Origin: Bacteroides caecigallinarum
GTDB taxonomy: Bacteria; Bacteroidota; Bacteroidia; Bacteroidales; Bacteroidaceae
Direction: 5' to 3'
Length of the DNA: 64,000 nt
Assembly (NCBI RefSeq): GCF_016901995.1
Contig: NZ_JACJLE010000003.1
Location: forward strand, 46,610-110,609
The first letter of the stretch is position 1; each line of letters starts with the position of its first letter. Shown here in pieces: positions 33,244-41,595 of the stretch. The translations under genes and the position numbers were made by a program. The notes under the pieces are model-generated. The model saw only the letters and a list, made by a program, of their open reading frames with translations, was not told the DNA's origin and ran no database searches.

Positions 33244-35684
33244 CATCCGTTTTGAATGCAGAGCGTATAGGCGATGTTCCTGCTAAAATAGACTGGATAC
33301 TTACCGATAGCCGGTCATTGTGCTTTCCGGAAGAAACTCTTTTTTTTGCTTTAAAGACAAAAAGGAATGATGGTCACAAATATATAGCTGAATTGTATAA
33401 CCGCGGTGTGAGAAACTTTGTGGTTACTGATTTGCCTGAAGATATGTCAGGATTTCAGAACTGCAACTTCCTGAAGGTTTCAAATACCTTAAAATCGCTT
33501 CAGCGCCTTGCCGCAAGTCACAGAGAACTCTTCGATGTGCCTGTGATTGGAATTACCGGAAGTAACGGTAAGACAGTGGTCAAGGAGTGGCTTTATCATA
33601 TTATCAGTCCAAGCAGGGTAGTGACCCGTTCCCCAAGAAGCTATAACTCACAGATAGGAGTACCTCTGTCTGTATGGCTGATGAACGAGAACACAGAAAT
33701 TGGTATATTCGAAGCCGGTATATCGGAAATGGGGGAGATGGAAGAACTGAAGCCAATAATCCGTCCTACTATAGGTGTTCTTACAAATATCGGCGGTGCA
33801 CATCAAGAGAACTTCACATCCGTACAGGACAAGTGCATGGAGAAACTTCAGCTGTTCAAGGATTGTGATGTTGTAATATATAACGGTGATAATGAACTGA
33901 TAAGCAGTTGTGTGACAAAATCGCTGTTCGGAGCAAAGGAAATTGCGTGGTCCACAAAAGACATGGAGCGTCCGCTGTATATCGAAAGTATAGACAAGTG
34001 CAGCAGCTATACTGATATCAAATACCGCTATTTGGGATTTATGAAGGAATATCGTATTCCGTTTATTGACGATGCTTCAATTGAAAATTCCATAAACTGT
34101 CTGGCCGTAGCTCTGTATCTGATGATTTCTCCGGAAGAGATAGCCGAAAGAATGCTTACACTGGAACCTGTGGCAATGCGAATGGAGGTAAAAGAAGGAA
34201 AGAATGGCTGTATCCTGATAAACGACAGTTATAACTCTGATTTCGCATCATTGGATATTGCTCTCGACTTCATGTCACGCAGAACAGAAGATAAAGGCAA
34301 GAAACGTACATTGATTTTGTCGGATATTCTTGAGAGTGGACAGACCAGCAAACTGCTGTACAGACAGGTGGCAGAGCTTGTACATAGCCGTGGGGTAGAT
34401 AAGATTATTGGTGTAGGACCTGAAATATCGGCATCGGCATCACGTTTCCAGATTGAAAAATATTTCTTCAACAAGACTTCTGAGCTCATGGAGTCCGGAA
34501 TACTGGATTCGCTGAGAAATGAAGTGGTATTGATTAAGGGAGCACGCGCGTTCCATTTTGACGATATTACTGATTACATAGAGCTAAAGGTGCACGAAAC
34601 GATACTTGAAATCAACCTTAGGGCTTTGACAGACAATCTTAACCATTTCCGCAATAAACTTAAACCTGAAACTAAGATGGTCTGCATGGTTAAGGCTTCG
34701 GCCTATGGGGCTGGACCTTTTGAGATTGCGAAAACACTGGAAGAGCATAGAGTGGATTATCTGGCTGTTGCAGTGGCCGATGAAGGTGCGGATTTGCGCA
34801 AGGCAGGAATTAACTGTCCTATTATAATAATGAATCCTGAACTTACGGCGTTCAAGACAATGTTCGACTATCACCTTGAACCGGAGGTGTATAGTTTCAA
34901 TATATTGGAAGAACTTATTAAGGCAGCCGAGAGGGAAGGTGTCAGCAATTTCCCTATTCATGTGAAAATCAATACCGGAATGAACCGTTTAGGTTTTGAG
35001 CCTGAACAGTTGCCACAGTTGGTTGAACGGTTGAAACGTCAGTCGGCGGTAATACCACGTTCGGTGTTCTCTCATCTGGTAGGAAGTGATTCTAATCGTT
35101 TCGATGCATTTACCCGCAGACAGATTGAAACATTTGAAGCGGCGGCAGCAAAACTTCAGGAAGGATTTTCATATAAGATATTGCGCCATATCTGTAACAC
35201 AGCCGGTATAGAAAGATATCCGGGAGCACAGTTCGATATGGTAAGGCTTGGTATAGGATTATATGGAATAGATCCTTATACCGGAAAAATGATAAACAAC
35301 GTAAGCACGCTTAAGACTACCATATTGCAGATACATGATGTGAAAGCAGAGGATACTGTAGGCTATAGCCGAAAGGGAATACTGGAAAGAGATTCACGTA
35401 TCGCAGCTATACCTATTGGTTATGCCGACGGATTGAACCGTAGGCTGGGAAATGGAAAAGGGTATTGCCTTGTAAATGGAAAGAAAGCTCCGTACGTTGG
35501 AAATATTTGTATGGATGTTTGTATGATAGATGTCACTGATATAGACTGTAAGGAAGGTGACAAGGTGGAAGTGTTTGGCGAAAACCTGCCCGTCACAACC
35601 TTGGCAGAGTGGCTTGATACTATACCTTATGAGATATTGACCAGCGTTTCTATGCGTGTGAAAAGAGTGTATTATCAGGACTGA
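33219..35684 (+). CDS. murF-alr: Bifunctional MurF ligase / alanine racemase
   Basis: An 821-residue fusion. The N-terminal half (about 1-455) is UDP-N-acetylmuramoyl-tripeptide:D-Ala-D-Ala ligase with the ATP loop GITGSNGKT (about 111-119), YNSQIGVPLS and NDSYNSD (about 335-341). The C-terminal half (about 460-821) is a PLP alanine racemase with Lys in VKASAYGAG (about 492), the second catalytic tyrosine in TVGYSR, and IPIGYADG. One polypeptide can thus supply D-Ala and add D-Ala-D-Ala to the peptidoglycan precursor. The fusion is known from Bacteroidetes. It starts inside the GSCFA gene and ends at a strong terminator. Confidence 0.96.
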   Translation: MSHTIEEITSVLNAERIGDVPAKIDWILTDSRSLCFPEETLFFALKTKRNDGHKYIAELYNRGVRNFVVTDLPEDMSGFQNCNFLKVSNTLKSLQRLAASHRELFDVPVIGITGSNGKTVVKEWLYHIISPSRVVTRSPRSYNSQIGVPLSVWLMNENTEIGIFEAGISEMGEMEELKPIIRPTIGVLTNIGGAHQENFTSVQDKCMEKLQLFKDCDVVIYNGDNELISSCVTKSLFGAKEIAWSTKDMERPLYIESIDKCSSYTDIKYRYLGFMKEYRIPFIDDASIENSINCLAVALYLMISPEEIAERMLTLEPVAMRMEVKEGKNGCILINDSYNSDFASLDIALDFMSRRTEDKGKKRTLILSDILESGQTSKLLYRQVAELVHSRGVDKIIGVGPEISASASRFQIEKYFFNKTSELMESGILDSLRNEVVLIKGARAFHFDDITDYIELKVHETILEINLRALTDNLNHFRNKLKPETKMVCMVKASAYGAGPFEIAKTLEEHRVDYLAVAVADEGADLRKAGINCPIIIMNPELTAFKTMFDYHLEPEVYSFNILEELIKAAEREGVSNFPIHVKINTGMNRLGFEPEQLPQLVERLKRQSAVIPRSVFSHLVGSDSNRFDAFTRRQIETFEAAAAKLQEGFSYKILRHICNTAGIERYPGAQFDMVRLGIGLYGIDPYTGKMINNVSTLKTTILQIHDVKAEDTVGYSRKGILERDSRIAAIPIGYADGLNRRLGNGKGYCLVNGKKAPYVGNICMDVCMIDVTDIDCKEGDKVEVFGENLPVTTLAEWLDTIPYEILTSVSMRVKRVYYQD

Positions 35685-35694
35685 TAATAATATG

Positions 35695-35764
35695 AAAAAA
35701 AATGAACTGTCATTTTACCTAAAACGACAAGGCGTTTTAAGTGAAACGACAGTTCATTTTTTTA
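35695..35764. terminator. Bidirectional terminator between murF-alr and the GntR gene
   Basis: Outer stem ATGAACTGTC / GACAGTTCAT with A and T runs on both sides, and an inner small stem AAAACG / CGTTTT. It can serve murF-alr (+) and the ABC-GntR unit (-). Confidence 0.85.
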
Positions 35765-35780
35765 TAATGTCTCCCGGCTA

Positions 35781-36146
35781 TTATTTCTCTTTAAATTCCT
35801 TCCATTTTTTGACTATAGTTTCTATAGGTATTTCAAGCAATTCCATCTGACGGAACAGTTCCGGCAGGTTCTCATTCATGAATTTTTCTCCCTTAGTCTG
35901 TCTTATTTTCTGAAGAGCATTTTCCGTAACGAAATATCCCAGGCCGCGTCTGGTATATATTATTTCCCATTGTAGCAGAAGGTCGTAAGTCTTTACAACG
36001 GTATTTGTATTTACTTCGAGCAATACGGCCAGTTCGCGAACACTTGGAATGCGGTCGTCTGCATTATACTTGCCTGCAAGTATCTCGTCGCATATCCTTT
36101 CTGCCATCTGCAGATAAATGGCTCTGTCTTGTTTGAAGTCTGTCAT
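35781..36146 (-). CDS. GntR-family regulator, YtrA type
   Basis: A 121-residue regulator: an N-terminal winged helix (about 10-75, with IPSVRELAVLLEVNTNTVVK and YTRRGLGYFV) and a short helical tail instead of a large ligand domain, as in the YtrA subgroup. YtrA-type proteins usually repress the ABC transporter operon that contains them. That fits here: the gene is last in an ABC ATPase-membrane protein-regulator operon, 4 bp behind the membrane gene, and the promoter region holds a palindrome. The inducer is unknown; cell-envelope antibiotics are the usual signal for YtrA relatives. Confidence 0.93.
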   Translation of the reverse strand: MTDFKQDRAIYLQMAERICDEILAGKYNADDRIPSVRELAVLLEVNTNTVVKTYDLLLQWEIIYTRRGLGYFVTENALQKIRQTKGEKFMNENLPELFRQMELLEIPIETIVKKWKEFKEK

Positions 36147-36150
36147 AGGC

Positions 36151-36858
36151 TTATTCCAGTTCTACTTTTCTTAATCCTTTGTTTGCCGTAATTATAGCAA
36201 AAATACTCCAAAATACAGTTACCAGCACCAGAGTAATTTTAGTTATTACTCCGTACATAAATATTATCGGTAACATATACGACATGATAAAGACTATGAA
36301 CATACTCCAGAAATATACTTTTTTGTATTTACGGTATAGTAATGCAAGAGGAGTGAGGATTATAAAATAAAGTATTAATATCGCAGCAATCAGATTCATC
36401 TTTATACCCTTTCCACCACCACCGAATATGAGGTGTAAACCGTTTACTTCATCTCCAAATACAAAAGGTATGGCAGCTTGCATTATTATGTTTGATATTA
36501 TAATACTTGGTATTAATATCATAGTCCCCATAAGTAAAGTGCTGTAATACAGACTGGCTTGCTTTTCGGAAAGAGTAGTCGGAACGGATATCTTGTTTAC
36601 AACTCCTTTTTTAGCCACTAAATCACCAAACAGATTCAAGAATGAAAAATAATATGAGTAAAGAAGTAATAATAACTCAATCAATGATATACACTCCTTT
36701 ATACCACCATTCCTTTTCATTGCAAGGCTGATAAATGTTATTGAGAACGAATGCAGTAATAGAAGTTTTATTGCTTCAGCTGCTGTCTTGTTTAAAAACA
36801 ATTCATTTAGTTGCAGTTTACTGAACTGCATCATTCTTTTCAAACTGAAACTTTTCAT
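36151..36858 (-). CDS. ABC transporter membrane protein, unclassified
   Basis: A 235-residue protein with about six hydrophobic segments (for example LLLLLYSYYFSFLNLFG and IAAILILYFIILTPLALLY). No recognisable permease motif or signal peptide. The 4-bp overlap with the ATPase gene and the regulator gene directly behind make it the probable membrane half of the transporter. The substrate is unknown. Confidence 0.75.
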   Translation of the reverse strand: MKSFSLKRMMQFSKLQLNELFLNKTAAEAIKLLLLHSFSITFISLAMKRNGGIKECISLIELLLLLYSYYFSFLNLFGDLVAKKGVVNKISVPTTLSEKQASLYYSTLLMGTMILIPSIIISNIIMQAAIPFVFGDEVNGLHLIFGGGGKGIKMNLIAAILILYFIILTPLALLYRKYKKVYFWSMFIVFIMSYMLPIIFMYGVITKITLVLVTVFWSIFAIITANKGLRKVELE

Positions 36859-37667
36859 AATATACCTCCTTCTTTTGTCAATGCGTTAAATAATAGTTCC
36901 AGGGAAACCTCTGTGTCATCATTATTGGTGTTGTTGCATATCACCCGATAACCTTCGGCGCAAGGTTCGGAATATATCGCGCCTTCTTCATTGCTCTGTA
37001 TTCCGAAAGAGTACTTACTGCGTATGTCGTCAAGTGATGATATAAATGTCTTTTGGCCTTTTCTTAAGACTATTATGTCTGTCAACAGGTTTTCTATATC
37101 TTGGACCACATGGGTTGATAGAACTACAGTCTGGTCTTCACTGATGTGTTTCATAAGCATTTTGCGGAACATTTTTCTGGTAGGTATATCCATCCCGTTG
37201 GCTGCTTCGTCGAATAGTATTAGTTTTGTACCGAATGAAATAGCCAGGCTTACCGCTATCTTGTGTTTCTCTCCTAAAGAAAGTTTGTCGATACTTTTTA
37301 TGTTTTTGTTTATTTCAAAGTTATCGAGACAGTCGTCAAGGATGTCTTTATTGAATTTAGGATAAAATGATGAATATAGAGAGACATATTTTTCAAGACT
37401 CATTTTTGGAAATGTAAAATCGGCAGGCATCATGAATATTTCCTGTAATGTTTCAAGTTTTCTGTTTCCTGGATTGTTAACCTCTATATTTACATATCCT
37501 TCTTTTGCAAAAAGAATTCCGGATATTATTTTCATCAGAGTGGTTTTTCCTGTTCCGTTTTTCCCTAAAAGTCCGTAAAATCTGCCTTCTTCAAGATTGA
37601 GGCTCAGATCTTCGATTACGTTTTTATTCGGATTATAGCCGAATGATACATTATTTAGTTCTACCAT
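36855..37667 (-). CDS. ABC transporter ATP-binding protein
   Basis: A 270-residue ABC ATPase with Walker A GLLGKNGTGKTT (about 33-44), the Q-loop region, a signature LSLGEKHKIAVSLA (about 133-146), Walker B LILFDEAANGMD (about 153-164) and the H-switch LSTHV (about 188-192). The signature begins SLGE rather than the classic SGGQ. In many YtrB-like proteins this motif is also degenerate. It is the first gene of the ABC-GntR operon and has the palindromic operator 26-51 bp upstream. Confidence 0.94.
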   Translation of the reverse strand: MVELNNVSFGYNPNKNVIEDLSLNLEEGRFYGLLGKNGTGKTTLMKIISGILFAKEGYVNIEVNNPGNRKLETLQEIFMMPADFTFPKMSLEKYVSLYSSFYPKFNKDILDDCLDNFEINKNIKSIDKLSLGEKHKIAVSLAISFGTKLILFDEAANGMDIPTRKMFRKMLMKHISEDQTVVLSTHVVQDIENLLTDIIVLRKGQKTFISSLDDIRSKYSFGIQSNEEGAIYSEPCAEGYRVICNNTNNDDTEVSLELLFNALTKEGGIL

Positions 37668-37692
37668 AACTCTAGATATTTAAATATTGTTA

Positions 37693-37718
37693 TACTGTAC
37701 CATAAAAGTAGTACAGTA
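37693..37718. promoter_or_regulatory. Palindromic operator of the GntR/YtrA-type regulator (predicted)
   Basis: TACTGTAC (37693-37700) and GTACAGTA (37711-37718) form a perfect 8-bp inverted repeat with a 10-bp spacer, upstream of the ABC ATPase gene. The same operon encodes the YtrA-type regulator, so autoregulation through this site is likely. Confidence 0.7.
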
Positions 37719-37771
37719 CAAATGTATGGATTATTTATATAAAAGCAAAAGAACAGGCATATTTTTTATGC

Positions 37772-37814
37772 ACAAAAAAAAGTCTGCCTATCCGGAAACC
37801 GGAATAGACAGACT
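37772..37814 (-). terminator. Terminator after the kduI-like gene
   Basis: Interrupted inverted repeat (AGTCTG.CTAT.CGG and its complement, loop AAA) followed on the minus strand by TTTTTTT, 25 bp past the stop codon. Confidence 0.85.
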
Positions 37815-37838
37815 CTAAATATGACTTATATACTTTTA

Positions 37839-38795
37839 TTATCTCATTTCAGTATATTTGATTTCGTCTTTATCGCTATATTTCAAGTTTTCACCAGCCA
37901 TACCCCAGATGAAAGTATAGTTGCGAGTACCTGCTGCAGCATGGATGCTCCATTCTGGAGAAGTGATAGCCTGTTCGTTCTGAAGCCATACAAGGCGTTC
38001 TTCTTTAGGTTCACCCATAAGGTGGCAGATTGCGTTACCTTCTTCAACATTGAAGTAGAAGTATGCTTCCATACGGCGAGTGTGAGTGTGAGCAGGCATT
38101 GTGTTCCATACAGAACCCGGAGCCAATTCAGTAAGACCCATCTGCAACTGGTTAGTACCACCGTTCTTTACTCTTTCAAGAACGTCTTTTACGATGAGCT
38201 GGTTTACAACACGGTCGTTGCTGTCTTCCATCTTACCATAGTGGTCAGAAATAGCCAAAGCATATTTCTTAGGTTCAGCTTTCTGTGCCTTAACGTCAGT
38301 TGTAATCAACTGTGTAACGTACTGCTTGTAAGCAGGAGCAGAGTTGATATAGAATTTAGCAGGTTTGCTTGCGTCGTTACTCTTGAAAGTAACTTCTTTG
38401 TTACCGCAACCTACGTACAAAGCTTCTTTGTATTTCATTGGGTATTCTTTACCGTCAACAGTTACTACACCGTCACCACCGATATTGATAACGCCAAGTT
38501 CGCGACGTTCTAGGAAATAAGTGATTTCAGGACCAAGTTCGCGGAAAGTTTCAAGTTTCAACACCTTGTTTACAGGCATTACACCACCGTAAATCAGACG
38601 GTCATAAAGAGTATAAGTTAAATTGATTTCGTCGGCAGCCATTACTTTTTCCATAACGAAAGCGTTACGGAGACGTTCTGTGTCATAATGCTTAACATCC
38701 TGTGGATGGCAAGCTGTTTGCACTGAGTAGTTCATCTGTGCGTTTGCTGAGATGGCTGCTAAGCCCATCATCATTGCTAATGCTAATTTTTTCAT
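37839..38795 (-). CDS. kduI: KduI-like 5-keto-4-deoxyuronate isomerase with a signal peptide
   Basis: KduI converts 5-keto-4-deoxyuronate (the product of pectate and glycosaminoglycan lyases) to 2,5-diketo-3-deoxygluconate. The 318-residue protein matches the family over its whole mature length ([50 protein letters not shown]). The zinc ligands H236, H238, E243 and H285 keep the exact spacing of E. coli KduI. The oddity is the N-terminus: 20 residues form a clean signal peptide ending ANA-Q, so the enzyme is predicted to be periplasmic, whereas KduI is normally cytosolic. An insertion near 175-215 makes it longer than usual. Partner of the EIIC gene 35 bp upstream. Confidence 0.9.
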   Translation of the reverse strand: MKKLALAMMMGLAAISANAQMNYSVQTACHPQDVKHYDTERLRNAFVMEKVMAADEINLTYTLYDRLIYGGVMPVNKVLKLETFRELGPEITYFLERRELGVINIGGDGVVTVDGKEYPMKYKEALYVGCGNKEVTFKSNDASKPAKFYINSAPAYKQYVTQLITTDVKAQKAEPKKYALAISDHYGKMEDSNDRVVNQLIVKDVLERVKNGGTNQLQMGLTELAPGSVWNTMPAHTHTRRMEAYFYFNVEEGNAICHLMGEPKEERLVWLQNEQAITSPEWSIHAAAGTRNYTFIWGMAGENLKYSDKDEIKYTEMR

Positions 38796-38830
38796 GTTCT
38801 TATTGTTTTATTGAGTTTAGGTTTTCTTAA

Positions 38831-40225
38831 TTAATTGTTGCTGTGAGCTTTTGCTTCTTTTATGATGCGTGTTCTGTTATAGATGGCCATGATAAGAGCT
38901 ATGGCTACCAATGCGGCAGAACCTACATATTTGAAGTTATATATCAAATGGAAAATACACCATGAGAAAATACTTGAAGCAAAGTCAAGTGCACCTCCCT
39001 GGAATCCTTCAGGAATCTTAACGGCAGCATCACCTGTCTTTACAAATACGTCGTGAGCAGCCTGAGTAAAGAATGGAGCCAAGTCTGTTACGAAGTACAA
39101 ACCAACGATGAGTCCGACCAATCCGATGAGGAATGTCTTCAATACGTTACCCTTAGTTATAGGAAGTACTGCAGGGAAGAGGTAGAACATTCCGGCAAGT
39201 GATGCCAATGGAAGGAACTGGTTACCCGGAAGTATTACTGAAAGGAACAATGCTACAGGAATAAGAAGAAGAGATACAACCAAAGTTGTTGGATGACCGA
39301 TAACCAATGCAGGGCTCATACCGATGTTAAGGTTTGCACTGTTCTTGAATTTGCGTGCGATAAGTTCGCGTGTAGCGTCTGAAATAGGGCGAAGACCTTC
39401 GATAAACAAAGAAGTGATACGTGGGATAAGTTCCATTACGGCACCCATCTTGATACCTAATCCTAGGATAGCAGGTATATTGTCAACCATTTCCTGACCG
39501 TTTTTGCATGCAAGCATACCGATACCGCAACCTACAACGATACCAAGGAAAAGCGGTTCACCCATGATACCGAATTTTTTCTTCATACCTTCAGCGTCGA
39601 TATAAAGCTTGTCAAATCCAGGAATCATATCCAATGCTTTGTTTATAACAAGTGCGAAAGGTACGAATCCCTGACAGAATGGCTGTGGGATAGAAATACC
39701 GTCCATCTTGTCATAGTATCCCTGGAACTGTTTGCAAGTAAGGTCTGCCATAACGAGTGTTATGATGTAGCAGATGATAGCAGCAAAGAATCCCCACCAG
39801 ATGTTTTCAGTTGCGAAATATACTACGGCTCCGATGAAAGCAAAATGCCAGTAGTTCCAAAGGTCGATATTTACAGTTTTTGTTGTTTTAGTGAGAAGCA
39901 TTACAATGTTTACAGCCAAACATACAGGAATGATAAATGCTCCTACAGAAGTGTTATATGCTACAGAAGCTGCAGCAGGCCAACCCATATCAAAAATACC
40001 AAGACTTAAACCATAAATTTCGGTCACCTTTTTCAAAGGATCACCAAGGCTGCTTGTCAACAATGCAGTGACTACAGACAAACCAACGAATCCGACACCT
40101 ACTAACAAACCGCTCTTGAGAGCTTTACCAAATTTGATACCGATACACAAGCCTAAGATTGTAAAAATGATAGGCATCATCACCGCTGCACCTAGCCCGA
40201 TGATGTAACTGAAAACTTGTTCCAT
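38831..40225 (-). CDS. Orphan PTS EIIC of the galactitol family
   Basis: A 464-residue inner-membrane protein with about 11 hydrophobic segments and GatC-family sequence throughout: KFGKALKSGLLVGVGFVGLS near 32-51, DMGWPAAASVAYNTSVGAF and MSPALVIGHPTTLVVSLLL. GatC normally works with phosphorylating EIIA and EIIB proteins and the general EI and HPr. None of these is encoded in the window, and Bacteroides are generally reported to lack a complete PTS. It may therefore act as a non-phosphorylating transporter. The kduI-like gene behind it points to a deoxy-uronate or similar sugar acid, which is inference. Confidence 0.88.
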   Translation of the reverse strand: MEQVFSYIIGLGAAVMMPIIFTILGLCIGIKFGKALKSGLLVGVGFVGLSVVTALLTSSLGDPLKKVTEIYGLSLGIFDMGWPAAASVAYNTSVGAFIIPVCLAVNIVMLLTKTTKTVNIDLWNYWHFAFIGAVVYFATENIWWGFFAAIICYIITLVMADLTCKQFQGYYDKMDGISIPQPFCQGFVPFALVINKALDMIPGFDKLYIDAEGMKKKFGIMGEPLFLGIVVGCGIGMLACKNGQEMVDNIPAILGLGIKMGAVMELIPRITSLFIEGLRPISDATRELIARKFKNSANLNIGMSPALVIGHPTTLVVSLLLIPVALFLSVILPGNQFLPLASLAGMFYLFPAVLPITKGNVLKTFLIGLVGLIVGLYFVTDLAPFFTQAAHDVFVKTGDAAVKIPEGFQGGALDFASSIFSWCIFHLIYNFKYVGSAALVAIALIMAIYNRTRIIKEAKAHSNN

Positions 40226-40282
40226 GCTTTGTTTTTCTACAGATTTTACTCTAATTAAGATTTAGTTATTTATTTTATTTGC

Positions 40283-40290
40283 CAAAAATA
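40283..40290 (-). promoter_or_regulatory. -7 box before the EIIC-kduI pair
   Basis: The minus strand reads TATTTTTG, matching TAnnTTTG, 58 bp before the start codon. An ATTG 20 bp further upstream could be a weak -33 element. Confidence 0.5.
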
Positions 40291-40408
40291 ATGTCTTTTA
40301 TTGTAATTTCCAATCTATTTTCGACTATTTTGGACTATTACTCAAATAAATAACATATTTTTCGTTATCGCACACGGATAATGTATCTATAATGGAATAT
40401 AAATAAAA

Positions 40409-40448
40409 AAATATCGTTTGTATAGAAAAGTCTTTACAAACGATATTT
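40409..40448 (-). terminator. Terminator of the sulfation operon
   Basis: A perfect 14-bp inverted repeat (AAATATCGTTTGTA with its complement at 40435-40448) followed on the minus strand by TTTTTTATTT, 32 bp past the sulfotransferase stop. Confidence 0.9.
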
Positions 40449-40479
40449 CTGTTATATGGACTTATTGTCTTTATATGTG

Positions 40480-41586
40480 TTAAAGTTTATAGTCCCATTG
40501 TTCAAGGGCAAATGACCAATGCTTCTCAACCAGCTCTATTGTTTCCGGTTTGTATTGATATTTATTTTTCTTGTAACCCTTTTTCTTATTTACATATGCT
40601 TCAATTGCAGAACGTGCTTCATCGAATCCCGGCAATGAGAGTTTTTTGTAAATGTCTTCGGTCATATCGAAAGCATTCAGCTCATAGTCCTCAAATTTTA
40701 CTTCCACCAGATTACCTTCAGGGATGAATTTCTTGTCTTCTTCATACTTGTGGTATAGTTTTGAATATACCTCCAGTATATTTGCCTGAAGTTCCTCATT
40801 GCTGATATTCTGTAGCATCAGAGGCTGTATTGTATTGGTGAAGAAACTTCTTGTTGACTCAAACACAGTGTATGGATTACGCATCAGATAAATGAACTTG
40901 GCATTAGGGAACATCTTTACAAGCTCTTTTACACGCCCTGTGTGAGGAGGGTTCTTGCTCAGGAACTGTGTACCTTTAGTGTTCCATAATGATATCTTGA
41001 TTAGTTTGGTGAAAACGTCTTCAAATGTCTTCAGCTCATCATCAGTAATATCATTGAAAAGCAGATATTTGTCTGCATATTCCATCATATGCTTAGGAAG
41101 GAACCAGAAATTATAATATGTGCAAGGCATCATATTTGCCAAAGCGAATTCTTCTTCCTGTGGCAGGTCAACAGCCAGCTCCATATTGTCTGTCGGGCGC
41201 TTGTCAGGCATAAGCCAGCTCATGTTCTTCTTGAAGAAAGGCTGTCCCCACATCATCAGGTGAGGGAATACTGTCTGGTAGGTAGTATTATATCCGAAAT
41301 GCTTGTCGCATGAGAACACATTATGCATGAATGTTGTTCCGCTGCGCCAGTGTCCTAATATGAATACCGGGTCGTGTTCAAGAGGCTTGTCGGCAAGCAG
41401 TTTTTCATATCTTTTGTCCTGTAATGGCTTGAGTGAAGACAATAAGCGGCATACAGATTTTGTAAGTCTGTATTTGTTCTTGAATTTGTCGTCTATGACT
41501 CTTCCTTCTGTTATTTGATTGAAAGTTTTCCAGTCAGCCCCAACCATCGGGTTTACAGGCAACTTGCTGAATTCTAGTAATCCCAT
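40480..41586 (-). CDS. PAPS-dependent sulfotransferase
   Basis: A 368-residue cytosolic enzyme that transfers the sulfonate of PAPS to an acceptor. The 5'-phosphosulfate loop is ILGHWRSGTTFMHN (about 76-89), the 3'-phosphate site is LMRNPYTVFESTRSFF (about 234-249), and KNPPHTGRV (211-219) is the family's central motif. No signal peptide is present. It is the last gene of an operon holding every step to make PAPS and remove PAP. Sulfotransferases of this type in gut Bacteroides, encoded with cysCDN, have been shown to sulfonate cholesterol and other sterols; I infer the same class of acceptor here, not the exact substrate. Confidence 0.93.
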   Translation of the reverse strand: MGLLEFSKLPVNPMVGADWKTFNQITEGRVIDDKFKNKYRLTKSVCRLLSSLKPLQDKRYEKLLADKPLEHDPVFILGHWRSGTTFMHNVFSCDKHFGYNTTYQTVFPHLMMWGQPFFKKNMSWLMPDKRPTDNMELAVDLPQEEEFALANMMPCTYYNFWFLPKHMMEYADKYLLFNDITDDELKTFEDVFTKLIKISLWNTKGTQFLSKNPPHTGRVKELVKMFPNAKFIYLMRNPYTVFESTRSFFTNTIQPLMLQNISNEELQANILEVYSKLYHKYEEDKKFIPEGNLVEVKFEDYELNAFDMTEDIYKKLSLPGFDEARSAIEAYVNKKKGYKKNKYQYKPETIELVEKHWSFALEQWDYKL

Positions 41587-41595
41587 TATTCGTAT

